A stretch of 39,109 bases of DNA, from the NCBI GenBank assembly GCA_038202925.1, contig JBBREM010000011.1, forward strand, positions 1-39,109, read 5' to 3'. The DNA comes from JAEVZK01 sp038202925. Lineage in GTDB: Bacteria > Armatimonadota > Fimbriimonadia > Fimbriimonadales > Fimbriimonadaceae. Below, one piece after another: positions 25,823-34,099 of this stretch. Position numbers and translations under genes: made by a program. Position 1 is the first letter of the stretch; each line of letters opens with the position of its first letter. The notes beneath the pieces were generated by a model. It searched no databases. It was not told the DNA's origin and worked only from the letters and a program-made list of their open reading frames with translations.

Positions 25823-27495
25823 ACAAAGAGGGTGGGGTGGATGTACATGAGGTCGTGGATGGCCGGGACTGCGGGAATACCGAACGGCGCGGCCAGATTG
25901 TAGGTCTTCTCAAGCTCGGTGCGGAACTGAGTGTATCGGTCAACTTGCGATTGCGTGCCGGGGTCGAGGCCGGTAACGGACGTCAGCCTCTGGACATCGT
26001 TCTCTTCGAAGCTGCTGTAGACGACATATTCGGGTCTAGTTTCGGTCAGAAGCCGCACATCCCAATCAACCCGCTGGGCGGGGTCGCCGTTGGGGATGTA
26101 TCGAACCACCTTCGGATGTTCGCTGCGTTCCAGCTCGTTGAAGATGAGCGGGAGTTGGTCGCGCGTGAAACCCGCGTCGGGGATGAGGGCAGGCGAATAG
26201 AACCAGGGATCGCTGACGAGACCGACGGTGGCGTTCTTCGCTACATCGCGAAGGTGCAACGCCGCCTCGTCTCGCGGGTCGCTCGCGGCCATCATCTGCG
26301 TGTACCGGACGGCTCCGGCGAATCCGCCGAAGTCGAGGCCGGCGATCGCGATGATGCCGGCGGCGACAACGGCATGCCCCCAGCCACCCCTGCGCCGGGC
26401 GGTTCCCATCATGTAGCCGAAGCCAAGAGCCAGCGGAAGCAACAGGGGGAAGGTGTAGCGAAGGAACTTGACCTCGGCGCGGCCGATGGCGAGGTAATAG
26501 ACGACGGCGAAGACGAGCACCGCGATCGCCCAGCCGTGCTTTCGGTAGGCGGCGTAGCCGCTACCGGCGAAGCCGGCGATGGTGAGCAGAATGCCGACTC
26601 CGACCGCGAGGTTGACGAGGTGAAACACAAACCCGGAGGGCGTTCCCATAAAGACGAGCCCGTGCCCGGTCGCCGAGTGAGACATCTCGAAGCCGAATCC
26701 TTGCCAGAAGCGCTCTCGGTCGAAGAGGAACCCGGGCGTTGTGAGCACAAACGCGAGGAAGCATGCGCCGATACCGGCAAGCAGGGGTTTCCACCAGTTG
26801 GGCCGACGAGTGAGGCCGATAGCCACAAAGAGCACCAGGAGAACCAGCACTCCGGTGTACTTGGTGCCCATGCTGATTCCAGCGAACAGCCCGGCAAGGA
26901 GCGCGTCTTTGAGATCGTTCGGCTCGCGGACATCGTCTGCTGCCATCGAGTCAGGCGATGGGCCGAGGATTCTTAGGGCGAACAGGGCGGACAAGAATAG
27001 CCAAAACGTGGCGAAGACGTCGACCGTCTCGAATCGCGAATGAACGAGAAAGCCGGGGGCGATGGCGATCATTGCCGCGCCGAAGACTGCCCCGAACATC
27101 GTAGTGATTCGGCGCAGGATGAGCCATGCCACGACAACGCATCCAGCTCCTGCCAGAGCGTTCAGTATCCGTCCGCCGAGCTGGCAGCGCCCGATGAACT
27201 GCCAAAGCAACTGTGGGTCGTTCTCTTTGGGGCCGCCACCGTACCCTGCAATGGCTTGCGTGACGACGTTCTCGGCGATGAAGTACGCGGTGCCATAATT
27301 GTAGAATCCAGGGGTGAACTTGCCCTTTGAGATGTCGATCTGCTGGGCAACCTGCCAGTTCACCAGCTCATCCGGGTGGTAGCTCTGATTGTGCAGCTCG
27401 TTCGGCAATCCCCAGCCGATGCCGACGAGGCGGAACAAGAAGGAGATCAGAAAGAGACCGAGCGGGATCAAGACCGCTGGGCGCTTAGGCGACAC
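25798..27495 (-). CDS. Family 39-like membrane glycosyltransferase (PMT/ArnT type)
   Basis: The 565-residue polytopic protein has about 10-12 hydrophobic segments in the first 420 residues, starting LIPLGLFLISFLFRLVGIGW. The first outside loop has HPDE (YHPDELVNWQVAQ), the typical acidic catalytic pair of the GT-C fold. A soluble C-terminal domain (about 415-565) follows. GT-C enzymes transfer sugars from lipid-phosphate donors to proteins or lipids on the outer face of the membrane; the acceptor is unknown. GTG start; it overlaps the HD-like gene upstream by 11 bp and xer downstream by 25 bp. Confidence 0.85.
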   Translation of the reverse strand: MSPKRPAVLIPLGLFLISFLFRLVGIGWGLPNELHNQSYHPDELVNWQVAQQIDISKGKFTPGFYNYGTAYFIAENVVTQAIAGYGGGPKENDPQLLWQFIGRCQLGGRILNALAGAGCVVVAWLILRRITTMFGAVFGAAMIAIAPGFLVHSRFETVDVFATFWLFLSALFALRILGPSPDSMAADDVREPNDLKDALLAGLFAGISMGTKYTGVLVLLVLFVAIGLTRRPNWWKPLLAGIGACFLAFVLTTPGFLFDRERFWQGFGFEMSHSATGHGLVFMGTPSGFVFHLVNLAVGVGILLTIAGFAGSGYAAYRKHGWAIAVLVFAVVYYLAIGRAEVKFLRYTFPLLLPLALGFGYMMGTARRRGGWGHAVVAAGIIAIAGLDFGGFAGAVRYTQMMAASDPRDEAALHLRDVAKNATVGLVSDPWFYSPALIPDAGFTRDQLPLIFNELERSEHPKVVRYIPNGDPAQRVDWDVRLLTETRPEYVVYSSFEENDVQRLTSVTGLDPGTQSQVDRYTQFRTELEKTYNLAAPFGIPAVPAIHDLMYIHPTLFVWKRKDLP

Positions 27496-28123
27496 TCAGC
27501 TCTCCGACCGGCCGATCCAGAACCACCGCGAGCGCCTTCACGACCTCGGGACAGAACTCGCTGCCCGCGCTGGCGAGCACCCGCTGCTGGGCGGAGGCTT
27601 CGCCATCCGTGCGGGACGTCCAAGCGTATTCCACGCTCACCTTCAGGACCCGGGCTTCGACGGGCAGTTGCTCGGCGCTGTCAAACCTGGTGTGATGGTG
27701 GCGAACGATGTCGGTCAGATCGCGCAGCGAGGGGACGAGATCGAGCATCGCTCCGCTCACGTCCGGGTGCCTCTCGTAGGTTGCTCGCTCTGCGGAGGTC
27801 CAGAGGCTTGAGGCCTTCTTGTTGATGAGGGTGTAAGGCAGCGCGCACAGGCCGATATCTTGCAGGCGCGCCGACATCTTCAACCTGCGCATCTGCTCCC
27901 TCGTGAACTTCAGTTCTTTGGCCAGGCGCGTGGCGAGAATCTCGACGTCGTCCGTGAGCCCTGTGTGGCCGGGAAAGCGCAATTCGACGGCGCGAGAAAA
28001 GGCTCGCATCGAATCGAAGAAACGCTCATCGACCTGGCGAGGCAGAACGATGCCGACGTAGACGACCAGCCACAGTGTCGCGAGGGTGGCGGAGGCGAGG
28101 ACGATCCAAGAGACGAGGTCCAT
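27485..28123 (-). CDS. Degenerate HD-GYP-like protein with an N-terminal membrane anchor
   Basis: The 212-residue protein has one membrane segment (about 5-27) followed by an HD-type fold. The metal-binding HD is replaced by Gln-Asp (ARLQDIGLCALPYTLI, Q88-D89), and the HHERFDGxGYP region reads RHHHTRFDS without GYP. Helix patterns and the NKKASSLWTSAERATYERHP segment still match the HD-GYP family. Loss of the metal ligand predicts no phosphodiesterase activity, so a regulatory or dimerisation role is likely. It shares one base with the intact HD-GYP gene upstream (TAATG). Confidence 0.8.
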   Translation of the reverse strand: MDLVSWIVLASATLATLWLVVYVGIVLPRQVDERFFDSMRAFSRAVELRFPGHTGLTDDVEILATRLAKELKFTREQMRRLKMSARLQDIGLCALPYTLINKKASSLWTSAERATYERHPDVSGAMLDLVPSLRDLTDIVRHHHTRFDSAEQLPVEARVLKVSVEYAWTSRTDGEASAQQRVLASAGSEFCPEVVKALAVVLDRPVGELSVA

Positions 28124-29382
28124 TATTCTCCGGCCACTACCTCTCGGAAGACTGCGACCACGGCATGATCGAACTGCGTGCCCGCGTGGCGCTCAAGCTC
28201 GGCGAGGGCGTCGGCTTCACACATCGGCTGGCGGTACGGGCGGCCGGGCTTGCCGTCCTGCGAATCGATCATGGCGTCGTAGGCGTCGACGACGGCGATA
28301 ATGCGGCTCTCGATGGGAATCTCGTCGAGCTTGAGGCCGCGAGGGTAGCCGGTGCCGTCGGGGCGCTCGTGGTGATGCAATATCCAGGAGACAATCGGCG
28401 AGAACTGGCGCACGGGCGACAGGATCTCAGCGCCCCATTCGGCGTGCTTCTTGACGTGTTCAAACTCGTCGGGCGTGAGCTTGGCGGGCTTGTCGAGGAT
28501 GGCCTCGTCGACGGCGATCTTGCCCACATCGTGGAGCACCGCCGCCTCGCGCACAAGTCGCGCCCGGCGGCTGGAAAGACCCAGCTTGCGAGCGACTTCC
28601 TCGGCGGTGTGGGAAACGCGCTCCAGATGGCCGTGGGTGTACGGATGGGCGCGCTGGAGCATGAGCGTTAGGGCAGTGATGGTTTCGTAATACTGCTCGT
28701 AGTAGGCGGCTTTCTGCTTGAGGCCAGTGCGGATCGCCCAGACGGGGATCAGCGTGACCGGCACCAACCAAACCACGCCCTTGCTGACGAGCAGGGCGAC
28801 GGCCGTCACGAGCAAGACATAGAAAAGGAAGCTCTTGACGCCGATCTCCAGCGACGTGGCGACATTGTCGGTGAGCGATTTGGCGGAGGTGGCCCACTCC
28901 ACGTAGGCGACGAGGCCGAAGTTGACCACGGCATAAGCGAAGGTAAACGCGACCGCTTGTAGTTCAACCCGATCTGTTGTGGTGGAGGCGAGGTACATCG
29001 CGACCGCGCCGCAGGAGGCGGAGATCGCCGAGATCGCGACGTTGATGCCCAGAAATGGCATCTCGATGTTTCGCCCTCTGGAGCGCAAGAGACTAACTAC
29101 GGATGTCGCGACGACTTCGGTGGCGATGGCGCCGAGCGGTCCCGCGACTAGCGCCATGCCGACGACGTAGGGGAGCGTGAAGGTGATGCGCAGTCCCCGG
29201 CGGGATAGCTCGACGGGGAGGAATTCGGCGAGGAGGGCGAGCGCGGGAAGGATGACCCAGAGCGGACCGGGCTGGGCGGGATGCTGAAGCTCGGCGACGA
29301 CCATCGACGCCAGCCCAGCGCCCATGACGCCAAACAGGATAAATAGCCCCTGCGCCTTCCGTATCGTCGAGGTTCGCTGCAC
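28123..29382 (-). CDS. Membrane HD-GYP domain protein, probable c-di-GMP phosphodiesterase
   Basis: The 419-residue protein has a hydrophobic N-terminal half with about 7-8 membrane segments (12-215), a MASE-type sensory region. A C-terminal HD-GYP domain spans about 240-415: HPYTHGHLERVSH, HDVGKIAVDEAILDKPAKL (His284-Asp285) and HHHERPDGTGYPRGLKLDEIP (about 336-357). All motif residues of active HD-GYP enzymes are present; known members cleave c-di-GMP. GTG start at 29382. It heads the operon HD-GYP, HD-like, glycosyltransferase, xer. Its product might lower the c-di-GMP sensed by the sigma-GGDEF fusion; this link is inferred. Confidence 0.9.
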   Translation of the reverse strand: MQRTSTIRKAQGLFILFGVMGAGLASMVVAELQHPAQPGPLWVILPALALLAEFLPVELSRRGLRITFTLPYVVGMALVAGPLGAIATEVVATSVVSLLRSRGRNIEMPFLGINVAISAISASCGAVAMYLASTTTDRVELQAVAFTFAYAVVNFGLVAYVEWATSAKSLTDNVATSLEIGVKSFLFYVLLVTAVALLVSKGVVWLVPVTLIPVWAIRTGLKQKAAYYEQYYETITALTLMLQRAHPYTHGHLERVSHTAEEVARKLGLSSRRARLVREAAVLHDVGKIAVDEAILDKPAKLTPDEFEHVKKHAEWGAEILSPVRQFSPIVSWILHHHERPDGTGYPRGLKLDEIPIESRIIAVVDAYDAMIDSQDGKPGRPYRQPMCEADALAELERHAGTQFDHAVVAVFREVVAGE

Positions 29383-29490
29383 GTCCTTTTGCCGCTACCG
29401 ACTATCAGAGTAACACGAGTCGCTCCTAGCCTTAGGGTAGAGACGTATCATCGAGTGGGAGTGGAGGGCGATTTAGCCCGACTTCAGTTC

Positions 29491-29576
29491 GCCGGCTAAA
29501 GACCGGCGGCTACTGGGGCTGCATTGCGCCGGCTACTGGTGCTGCGTTGCGCCGGCTGAAGACCGTCGGCTACTGG
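29491..29576. repeat. GCCGGCT-type intergenic repeat, two full and one partial copy
   Basis: Copies at 29491-29516 and 29551-29576 read GCCGGCTxAAGACCGxCGGC then TACTGG. A shortened copy, GCCGGCTACTGG, lies at 29528-29539. The GCCGG/CCGGC arms can form a hairpin. It sits right after the end of the gene at 29581 and before the HD-GYP start. Confidence 0.8.
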
Positions 29577-29580
29577 TTAT

Positions 29581-30582
29581 CTAGCCGCCAATCAGTCTTA
29601 GCGTGGTGGTGCCCGTCATCTTCTCTTCCTGCACGGCTTCGTCGGGCACGTCGATAATCATCACTTTGTAGCCGCCGTTCGCCGTGGCAGACGCGGAGAC
29701 GGTGCGCTTGGTCTTCATGTCCAGATTGTAGTCGATGCTCTGCTTAAGCAGGAGCGGGATCGACTTGAGGTGGGTTTCGGCGGGCTTGGCGTCGAAGAGG
29801 TCGTTGATGAAATTGGCGAGGTCCGTGTTCAGATCAAGGGCAGCGTTAACGCGGTAATACTGTTTGCCGTTGACGGTGACGATGCCCTTATAAGTGTAGG
29901 TGTAGTCGAGCCGCTGCACGACGGTTTTGCCGTTCTTGCTCTTCAGCTTTTGCGGCTGGTAGCCGACCGTTTTCTTCCAGGTGTCGCCTTCTTTGACCTC
30001 GTCGAACGGCAGCTTGGGGGCGAAATCAATGCCGCTATCGAGCGAGCCGACATTGAGGCAGAGGCGGTAGAGCTCGCCCACAAACTGGCCCATGAGCGCG
30101 CCGAGCGGGTTCTGCCGAGTCCTTCCGGCCATGAAGAAGTTGTAGCCGCCGCCATCGTCAGGGTCGGTCGCGGGTTTCTTGATGGGCTTCTTTTTCTTGG
30201 GCGGGTTGAGGTCCTTCATCTCGAGGATCTCGTTGATCGGCGAGACGGTTAGATCGAAGTTGAGGTCCATCTTTTCGACAGTGGTCTTGGAGGGCCGGTC
30301 AAAAGTTTCTCCGTCGATCTGCGTCATCGTCGGCCGCAGGTAATGGACAACGGCGATTCCATCCGCCTTAAGATCCTTGACCTCTTGGGTGAACTTGTAG
30401 TTGAGATCGAGATCGGAGGGGATGAAGGTCTGCAAGCCGTATTCCCTGCCCTCGACGTGCAAGTTGGACTTGACATCGTACTGCAGCTTCTCACCCTTTG
30501 AAAAGACGCGATTGAGCGTTACGGCGGCGGTGCCGGGACCGTGAAGCAAGGCCGCTGAAAAAGCAAGAACCGAGAGGATCAT
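29581..30582 (-). CDS. Conserved secreted protein of unknown function
   Basis: The 333-residue protein begins MILSVLAFSAALLHGPGTAAVTL, a probable signal peptide. The mature protein is beta-rich, with FSKGEKLQYDVKSNL at its start and EVKEGDTWKKTVGYQPQKL in the middle, a pattern seen in secreted DUF families with a lipocalin- or LolA-like fold. A lysine/proline stretch (NPPKKKKPIKKPATDPDD) divides it. I do not recognise a named family. It is divergent from proS with about 120 bp between. Confidence 0.72.
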   Translation of the reverse strand: MILSVLAFSAALLHGPGTAAVTLNRVFSKGEKLQYDVKSNLHVEGREYGLQTFIPSDLDLNYKFTQEVKDLKADGIAVVHYLRPTMTQIDGETFDRPSKTTVEKMDLNFDLTVSPINEILEMKDLNPPKKKKPIKKPATDPDDGGGYNFFMAGRTRQNPLGALMGQFVGELYRLCLNVGSLDSGIDFAPKLPFDEVKEGDTWKKTVGYQPQKLKSKNGKTVVQRLDYTYTYKGIVTVNGKQYYRVNAALDLNTDLANFINDLFDAKPAETHLKSIPLLLKQSIDYNLDMKTKRTVSASATANGGYKVMIIDVPDEAVQEEKMTGTTTLRLIGG

Positions 30583-30701
30583 AGGAGTACCTGGGGTTTT
30601 TTGACGCCGCTCTCTTGAGCGCGCGTTTCAATTGTACGAAATGTTCGGGGGTCCTGCCCGCGCTTTCGATCATTTCCATCTATGTCAGACTCTAACCTTC
30701 C

Positions 30702-32222
30702 ATGAGCAGCAATCTGGGGATTACTCCACGCGACAAGAATTACAGCGATTGGTACAACGAGCTGGTCGTCAAGGCGGACTTGGCCGACTACTCCGCCGTT
30801 CGCGGATGCATGGTCATCAAGCCCCACGGGTACGCGCTCTGGGAGAACATGCAGCGGGCACTGGACGACATGTTCAAAGAGACGGGGCATGTCAACGCCT
30901 ACTTCCCGCTGTTCATTCCGAAGTCGTTTTTTGAGAAGGAAGCCGAGCATGTCGAGGGGTTTGCGAAGGAATGCGCGGTCGTCACCCACCACCGGCTGAT
31001 TCCGGGACCAGGTGGCAAGGGGCTGGTCGTCGACCCGGACGCGAAGCTGGAGGAAGAGCTGATCATCCGCCCGACGAGCGAGACGGTGATCTGGCATACC
31101 TACAAGAAGTGGATTCAAAGCTATCGCGACCTGCCGCTCCTGATCAACCAGTGGGCGAACGTGGTGCGCTGGGAGATGCGGACCCGACTGTTTCTGCGCA
31201 CCGCCGAGTTCCTGTGGCAGGAGGGCCATACCGCACATGCCACGTACGATGAGGCCGAAGAGGAGGCGTTGACGATCCTTGAGATATACCGCCGGTTCTG
31301 CGAGGAGTGGATGGGGGTGCCGGTGCTGACTGGGATCAAGAGCGAGAACGAGAAATTTGCCGGAGCCGATCACACCTACTGCATCGAGGCGCTGACTCAA
31401 GATTTGCGCTGCATTCAGGCGGGGACCTCGCATCATCTTGGGCAGAACTTCGCGAAGGCGTTCGACGTGACGTTCCAATCGAAGGAAGGCAAGCTGGAGC
31501 ACGTTTATGCGACCTCGTGGGGAGTCTCGACGCGGCTGATCGGGACGCTCATAATGGCCCACTCGGACGACAAGGGCTTCGTGTGTCCTCCGCGTCTCGC
31601 GCCGGTGCAGGTGGCGATCGTGCCGATGGGTCGGGATGACGAAACGCGGGCTAAGACCTTCGCTGCCGCCGACAAGTTGGCGCACGGGCTGCGCCAGTGC
31701 AACTTTCACGGCTCGCCAGTGCGGGTGAAGGTGGATAAGCGAGAAAAGGAATCGCCGGGCTTCAAATACAACGACTGGGAGTTGCACGGAGCCTGCATCC
31801 GCATTGAGCTAGGGCCGCGCGATCTGGAAGCCGGATGCTGCATCGTCGTGCGCCGCGACGATAGCGAGAAGATTTCTATGCAGCTCGGCGGCGACAACAC
31901 GTGTTCGCTGATCTGCGGAGAGCTTGCGGATATCCAGCACAACATTTATCAGAAGGCGCTCGATTTCCGCGAGACGAATACGCATCGCGTGAATACGTGG
32001 GCGGAGTTCGAGAAGATTTTCGCCGATGAAGGTGGGGCGGGCTTCGTGGTCGCGCATTGGGATGGCACTGCTGAGACCGAGATTGCGATCGCGGAGAAGA
32101 CTAAGGCGACGATCCGGTGCATTCCGATTCAGCCGCTCAAGCCGGAAGATGCGAAGCCGGGCAAGTGCATCCTGACGGGCAAGCCGAGCAAGCAGCGGGT
32201 TGTTTTTGCGAAAGCCTATTGA
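30702..32222 (+). CDS. proS: Prolyl-tRNA synthetase, archaeal/eukaryal type
   Basis: The 506-residue class II synthetase charges tRNA-Pro. Features: GCMVIKPHGYALWENMQRALD (motif 1 region), RPTSETVIW, RWEMRTRLFLRTAEFLWQEGHTAHA (motif 2), YATSWGVSTRLIGTLIMAHSDDKGFVCPPRLAP (motif 3), an anticodon-binding domain (about 295-400) and a C-terminal extension ending in the conserved Tyr (VFAKAY). The editing INS domain of the usual bacterial ProRS is missing, so this is the shorter form known from archaea, Thermus and some other bacteria. No clear ribosome binding site precedes the ATG (TAACCTTCC). Confidence 0.96.
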   Translation: MSSNLGITPRDKNYSDWYNELVVKADLADYSAVRGCMVIKPHGYALWENMQRALDDMFKETGHVNAYFPLFIPKSFFEKEAEHVEGFAKECAVVTHHRLIPGPGGKGLVVDPDAKLEEELIIRPTSETVIWHTYKKWIQSYRDLPLLINQWANVVRWEMRTRLFLRTAEFLWQEGHTAHATYDEAEEEALTILEIYRRFCEEWMGVPVLTGIKSENEKFAGADHTYCIEALTQDLRCIQAGTSHHLGQNFAKAFDVTFQSKEGKLEHVYATSWGVSTRLIGTLIMAHSDDKGFVCPPRLAPVQVAIVPMGRDDETRAKTFAAADKLAHGLRQCNFHGSPVRVKVDKREKESPGFKYNDWELHGACIRIELGPRDLEAGCCIVVRRDDSEKISMQLGGDNTCSLICGELADIQHNIYQKALDFRETNTHRVNTWAEFEKIFADEGGAGFVVAHWDGTAETEIAIAEKTKATIRCIPIQPLKPEDAKPGKCILTGKPSKQRVVFAKAY

Positions 32223-32269
32223 GCGCGTGTCAGTATAGTCAAAGCGGACGGGAATGTATGCTGGCGTAA

Positions 32270-32573
32270 CTAGGCGGGCGTTCTTCTGAACTCGCTCGCG
32301 ATTTCGAACAACTCGCGCACCTCGGCATCGCTCTCGTAGGCGAGATCCAAACTGAGCCAGGCACCGTTTGCGCGCGAGACGATTCTTCGACTCGGGTTCT
32401 CGAGGCTCTCAGCCAGAGCTTGGGGAAGCCGCGCTACGGCTACATTCTTGCCGGGTTGGAGCGCAGCGAAAATTTTGCCGCCGACTCGGAATCGGGGTGG
32501 CCGTGGTGGGCACTCTCGACGGCCCTTCGACGCTGAGCGCGAGCCCACGACCCTCTTCAATCGTCACAGGCAT
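32270..32573 (-). pseudogene. MmcQ/YjbR-family remnant with two frameshifts
   Basis: From ATG 32573 the frame reads MPVTIEEGRGLALSVEG, the start typical of MmcQ/YjbR proteins. After about 32522 the expected sequence continues in a second frame (ESAHHGHPD), and after about 32490 in a third (FRVGGKIFAALQPGKNVAVARL to the stop at 32270). Each shift equals one missing base, in GGG-CC and GATT-CC. Both sites are short homopolymers, so base-calling errors are as likely as real decay. The family is small DNA-binding-like proteins of unknown role. It begins 11 bp after the pspA stop. Confidence 0.7.
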
Positions 32574-32584
32574 CCTACGAGTTA

Positions 32585-33376
32585 TCAGCTCTGGATTCGC
32601 TTCTCCAGCTCTTCGAGCTGCTTATCCGCCTCGGCCTGGACTGCGGGGTCGGATTCGGCTTGGCCGTTGGACGCCGCGACGGTGACGCTCTGCGTCTCCT
32701 CCGTGGCCGGAGCTGATGCCATGCCGAGCCTCGCCTCGAGCGCCTGCAGGGCTTCTTCAGCCTCGGCGTCCGCGGCGGAATCTTGGAGCGCGGCGACTTT
32801 GCCCTGCAGGGATTCGCTCTGCATCTCGTTGCGGGCGGATGCTTCGCTCTGCGCCATGCGGATGCGCTCTTGCGCCGCGCCGAAGCCTTCGAATTGGTTC
32901 TCAAACGTGAGGCCATCAAGGGCCTTGGAGATCGAGCTTTGAATCTGCGCCTGCTTCCACTGCGCCTTGAGGGCTAGCGCTTCAGCGGTCTTCTTGCGGA
33001 CTTCCTCTTCCTGCCGCTTGATCGCGATCTTGACCGCGTCGACCGTCTGCACGGCCTGATCGTAGGAGCCCTGTAGCTGCGTGACAACGGCGTCGTTGTT
33101 AATCTTTTCGCGCATCAGGGCCTGGGCGATGTCGCGCTTGCCCTGCTTGAGCGCCATCGTGGCCTGCTTCTCCAGCGTCTCGCTAGCGGATCTCCGCTCG
33201 GTGAGCATCTGGTCCAGACGGTTCTTCTGCGTAATCGCCTGAACGGCCTTTTCTTTGTTGGCGATCATCGTCGCCTGCATATCGCGCCGGGCCTGGTCGA
33301 GCATGACCTCCGGGTCCTCGACCTTGTCCATCGCGCTATTAAAAAGACCCTTGATCCAGTTGAAAAATCGTCGCAT
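32585..33376 (-). CDS. pspA: PspA/IM30 (Vipp1) family membrane-protection protein
   Basis: The 263-residue protein is mostly coiled coil. The N-terminal amphipathic helix (MRRFFNWIKGLFNSAMDKVEDPEVMLDQA) is the membrane-binding part, followed by the family pattern LDQARRDMQATMIANKEKAVQA. It is longer than E. coli PspA (222) by an acidic, Ala/Glu-rich tail (about 190-263). ESCRT-III-like bacterial PspA assembles on the inner membrane under stress. An AAAGGAA site precedes the ATG and a perfect TATAAT lies at 33412-33417. No pspF or other psp gene is beside it. Confidence 0.93.
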   Translation of the reverse strand: MRRFFNWIKGLFNSAMDKVEDPEVMLDQARRDMQATMIANKEKAVQAITQKNRLDQMLTERRSASETLEKQATMALKQGKRDIAQALMREKINNDAVVTQLQGSYDQAVQTVDAVKIAIKRQEEEVRKKTAEALALKAQWKQAQIQSSISKALDGLTFENQFEGFGAAQERIRMAQSEASARNEMQSESLQGKVAALQDSAADAEAEEALQALEARLGMASAPATEETQSVTVAASNGQAESDPAVQAEADKQLEELEKRIQS

Positions 33377-33403
33377 CGCCGCGTTCCTTTGAACCTAAAC
33401 AGG

Positions 33404-33432
33404 TTGACGACATTATACACGTCACTTTAAAT
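33404..33432. promoter_or_regulatory. Overlapping divergent promoters between pspA and the gene at 33475
   Basis: Plus strand: TTGACG (33404-33409), 17-base spacer, TTAAAT (33427-33432), leading to the gene at 33475. Minus strand: TATAAT at 33412-33417, inside that spacer, 36 bp before the pspA ATG; its -35 is weak. The two promoters overlap, so one should exclude the other. Confidence 0.5.
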
Positions 33433-33474
33433 TACGGGGTTGCAGAAGGCCTATCGGTCGGTTACAACATAGGC

Positions 33475-34065
33475 GTGCTGATTTCGTTAGTCGTAGGTAT
33501 TGCCGCCATTGTCGTGGGCTTGAGCCTGTTACTTCGCGCTCGTCTCGATCCCGGCCGCGCGGCATGGCTTGCTCTCGCTCCGATCATCAAAGGAGATGCT
33601 AGCCCCTATGGAGTAACAGGTTCCTTCCGAGGAAAGGAGGTGCGATTCGAAGTCTCGAACATTACATCCCAAAGGATTGGGATGACGAGCGCGGCTGAAG
33701 TTATTCCGATGACGCTCGGCGCATGGCGCATGACCGCGGTTGCGCAAGGGTTAATGAGCCGCGCGAGTTGGCTCGTCGAGGCGGGGCGCGGCCATGGCCC
33801 CGCTCCGCTCGGGATGCAAGAGCAACGACAAGAGCTGGATGTAACCTCGATCAGCTACAACGGCCACAATGGTCTCGTGACCATTGAGCGCGTGCTGCCG
33901 AAATCCCAGCTCCTGGGCACCGGCGATCTGGCTAAACCTCCCGTGCCCTCCGAGGCGGATTTTCGAGCAATAATCACCGCCGCCGCCGAGATATCCGTAG
34001 CCACGGATGCAATCCCGGAGACGGACGACATCGATTCGGAGCGATTAAGAGCTTCCGGGCAGTAG
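33475..34065 (+). CDS. Membrane-anchored protein of unknown function
   Basis: The 196-residue protein starts with GTG at 33475. An N-terminal hydrophobic segment (LISLVVGIAAIVVGLSLLL, 2-20) is probably a signal anchor. The rest has a beta-rich part (VTGSFRGKEVRFEVSNI), an amphipathic middle and an acidic end (IPETDDIDSERL). No family was recognised. It faces pspA across a shared promoter region, which hints at a link to envelope stress, but this is only positional. Confidence 0.6.
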   Translation: MLISLVVGIAAIVVGLSLLLRARLDPGRAAWLALAPIIKGDASPYGVTGSFRGKEVRFEVSNITSQRIGMTSAAEVIPMTLGAWRMTAVAQGLMSRASWLVEAGRGHGPAPLGMQEQRQELDVTSISYNGHNGLVTIERVLPKSQLLGTGDLAKPPVPSEADFRAIITAAAEISVATDAIPETDDIDSERLRASGQ

Positions 34066-34099
34066 CGCTTTCCGGGCAAACCCGGTACAACTTTGCTCA

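Noticed and set aside
25702..26976. 424-codon frame on the plus strand opposite the glycosyltransferase
   Set aside because: Charged low-complexity translation with no domain; the minus strand has a clear membrane enzyme and xer.
30579..31787. Long antisense frame (402 codons) over proS
   Set aside because: It mirrors the codon periodicity of a certain gene in GC-rich DNA; its translation has no recognisable domain.
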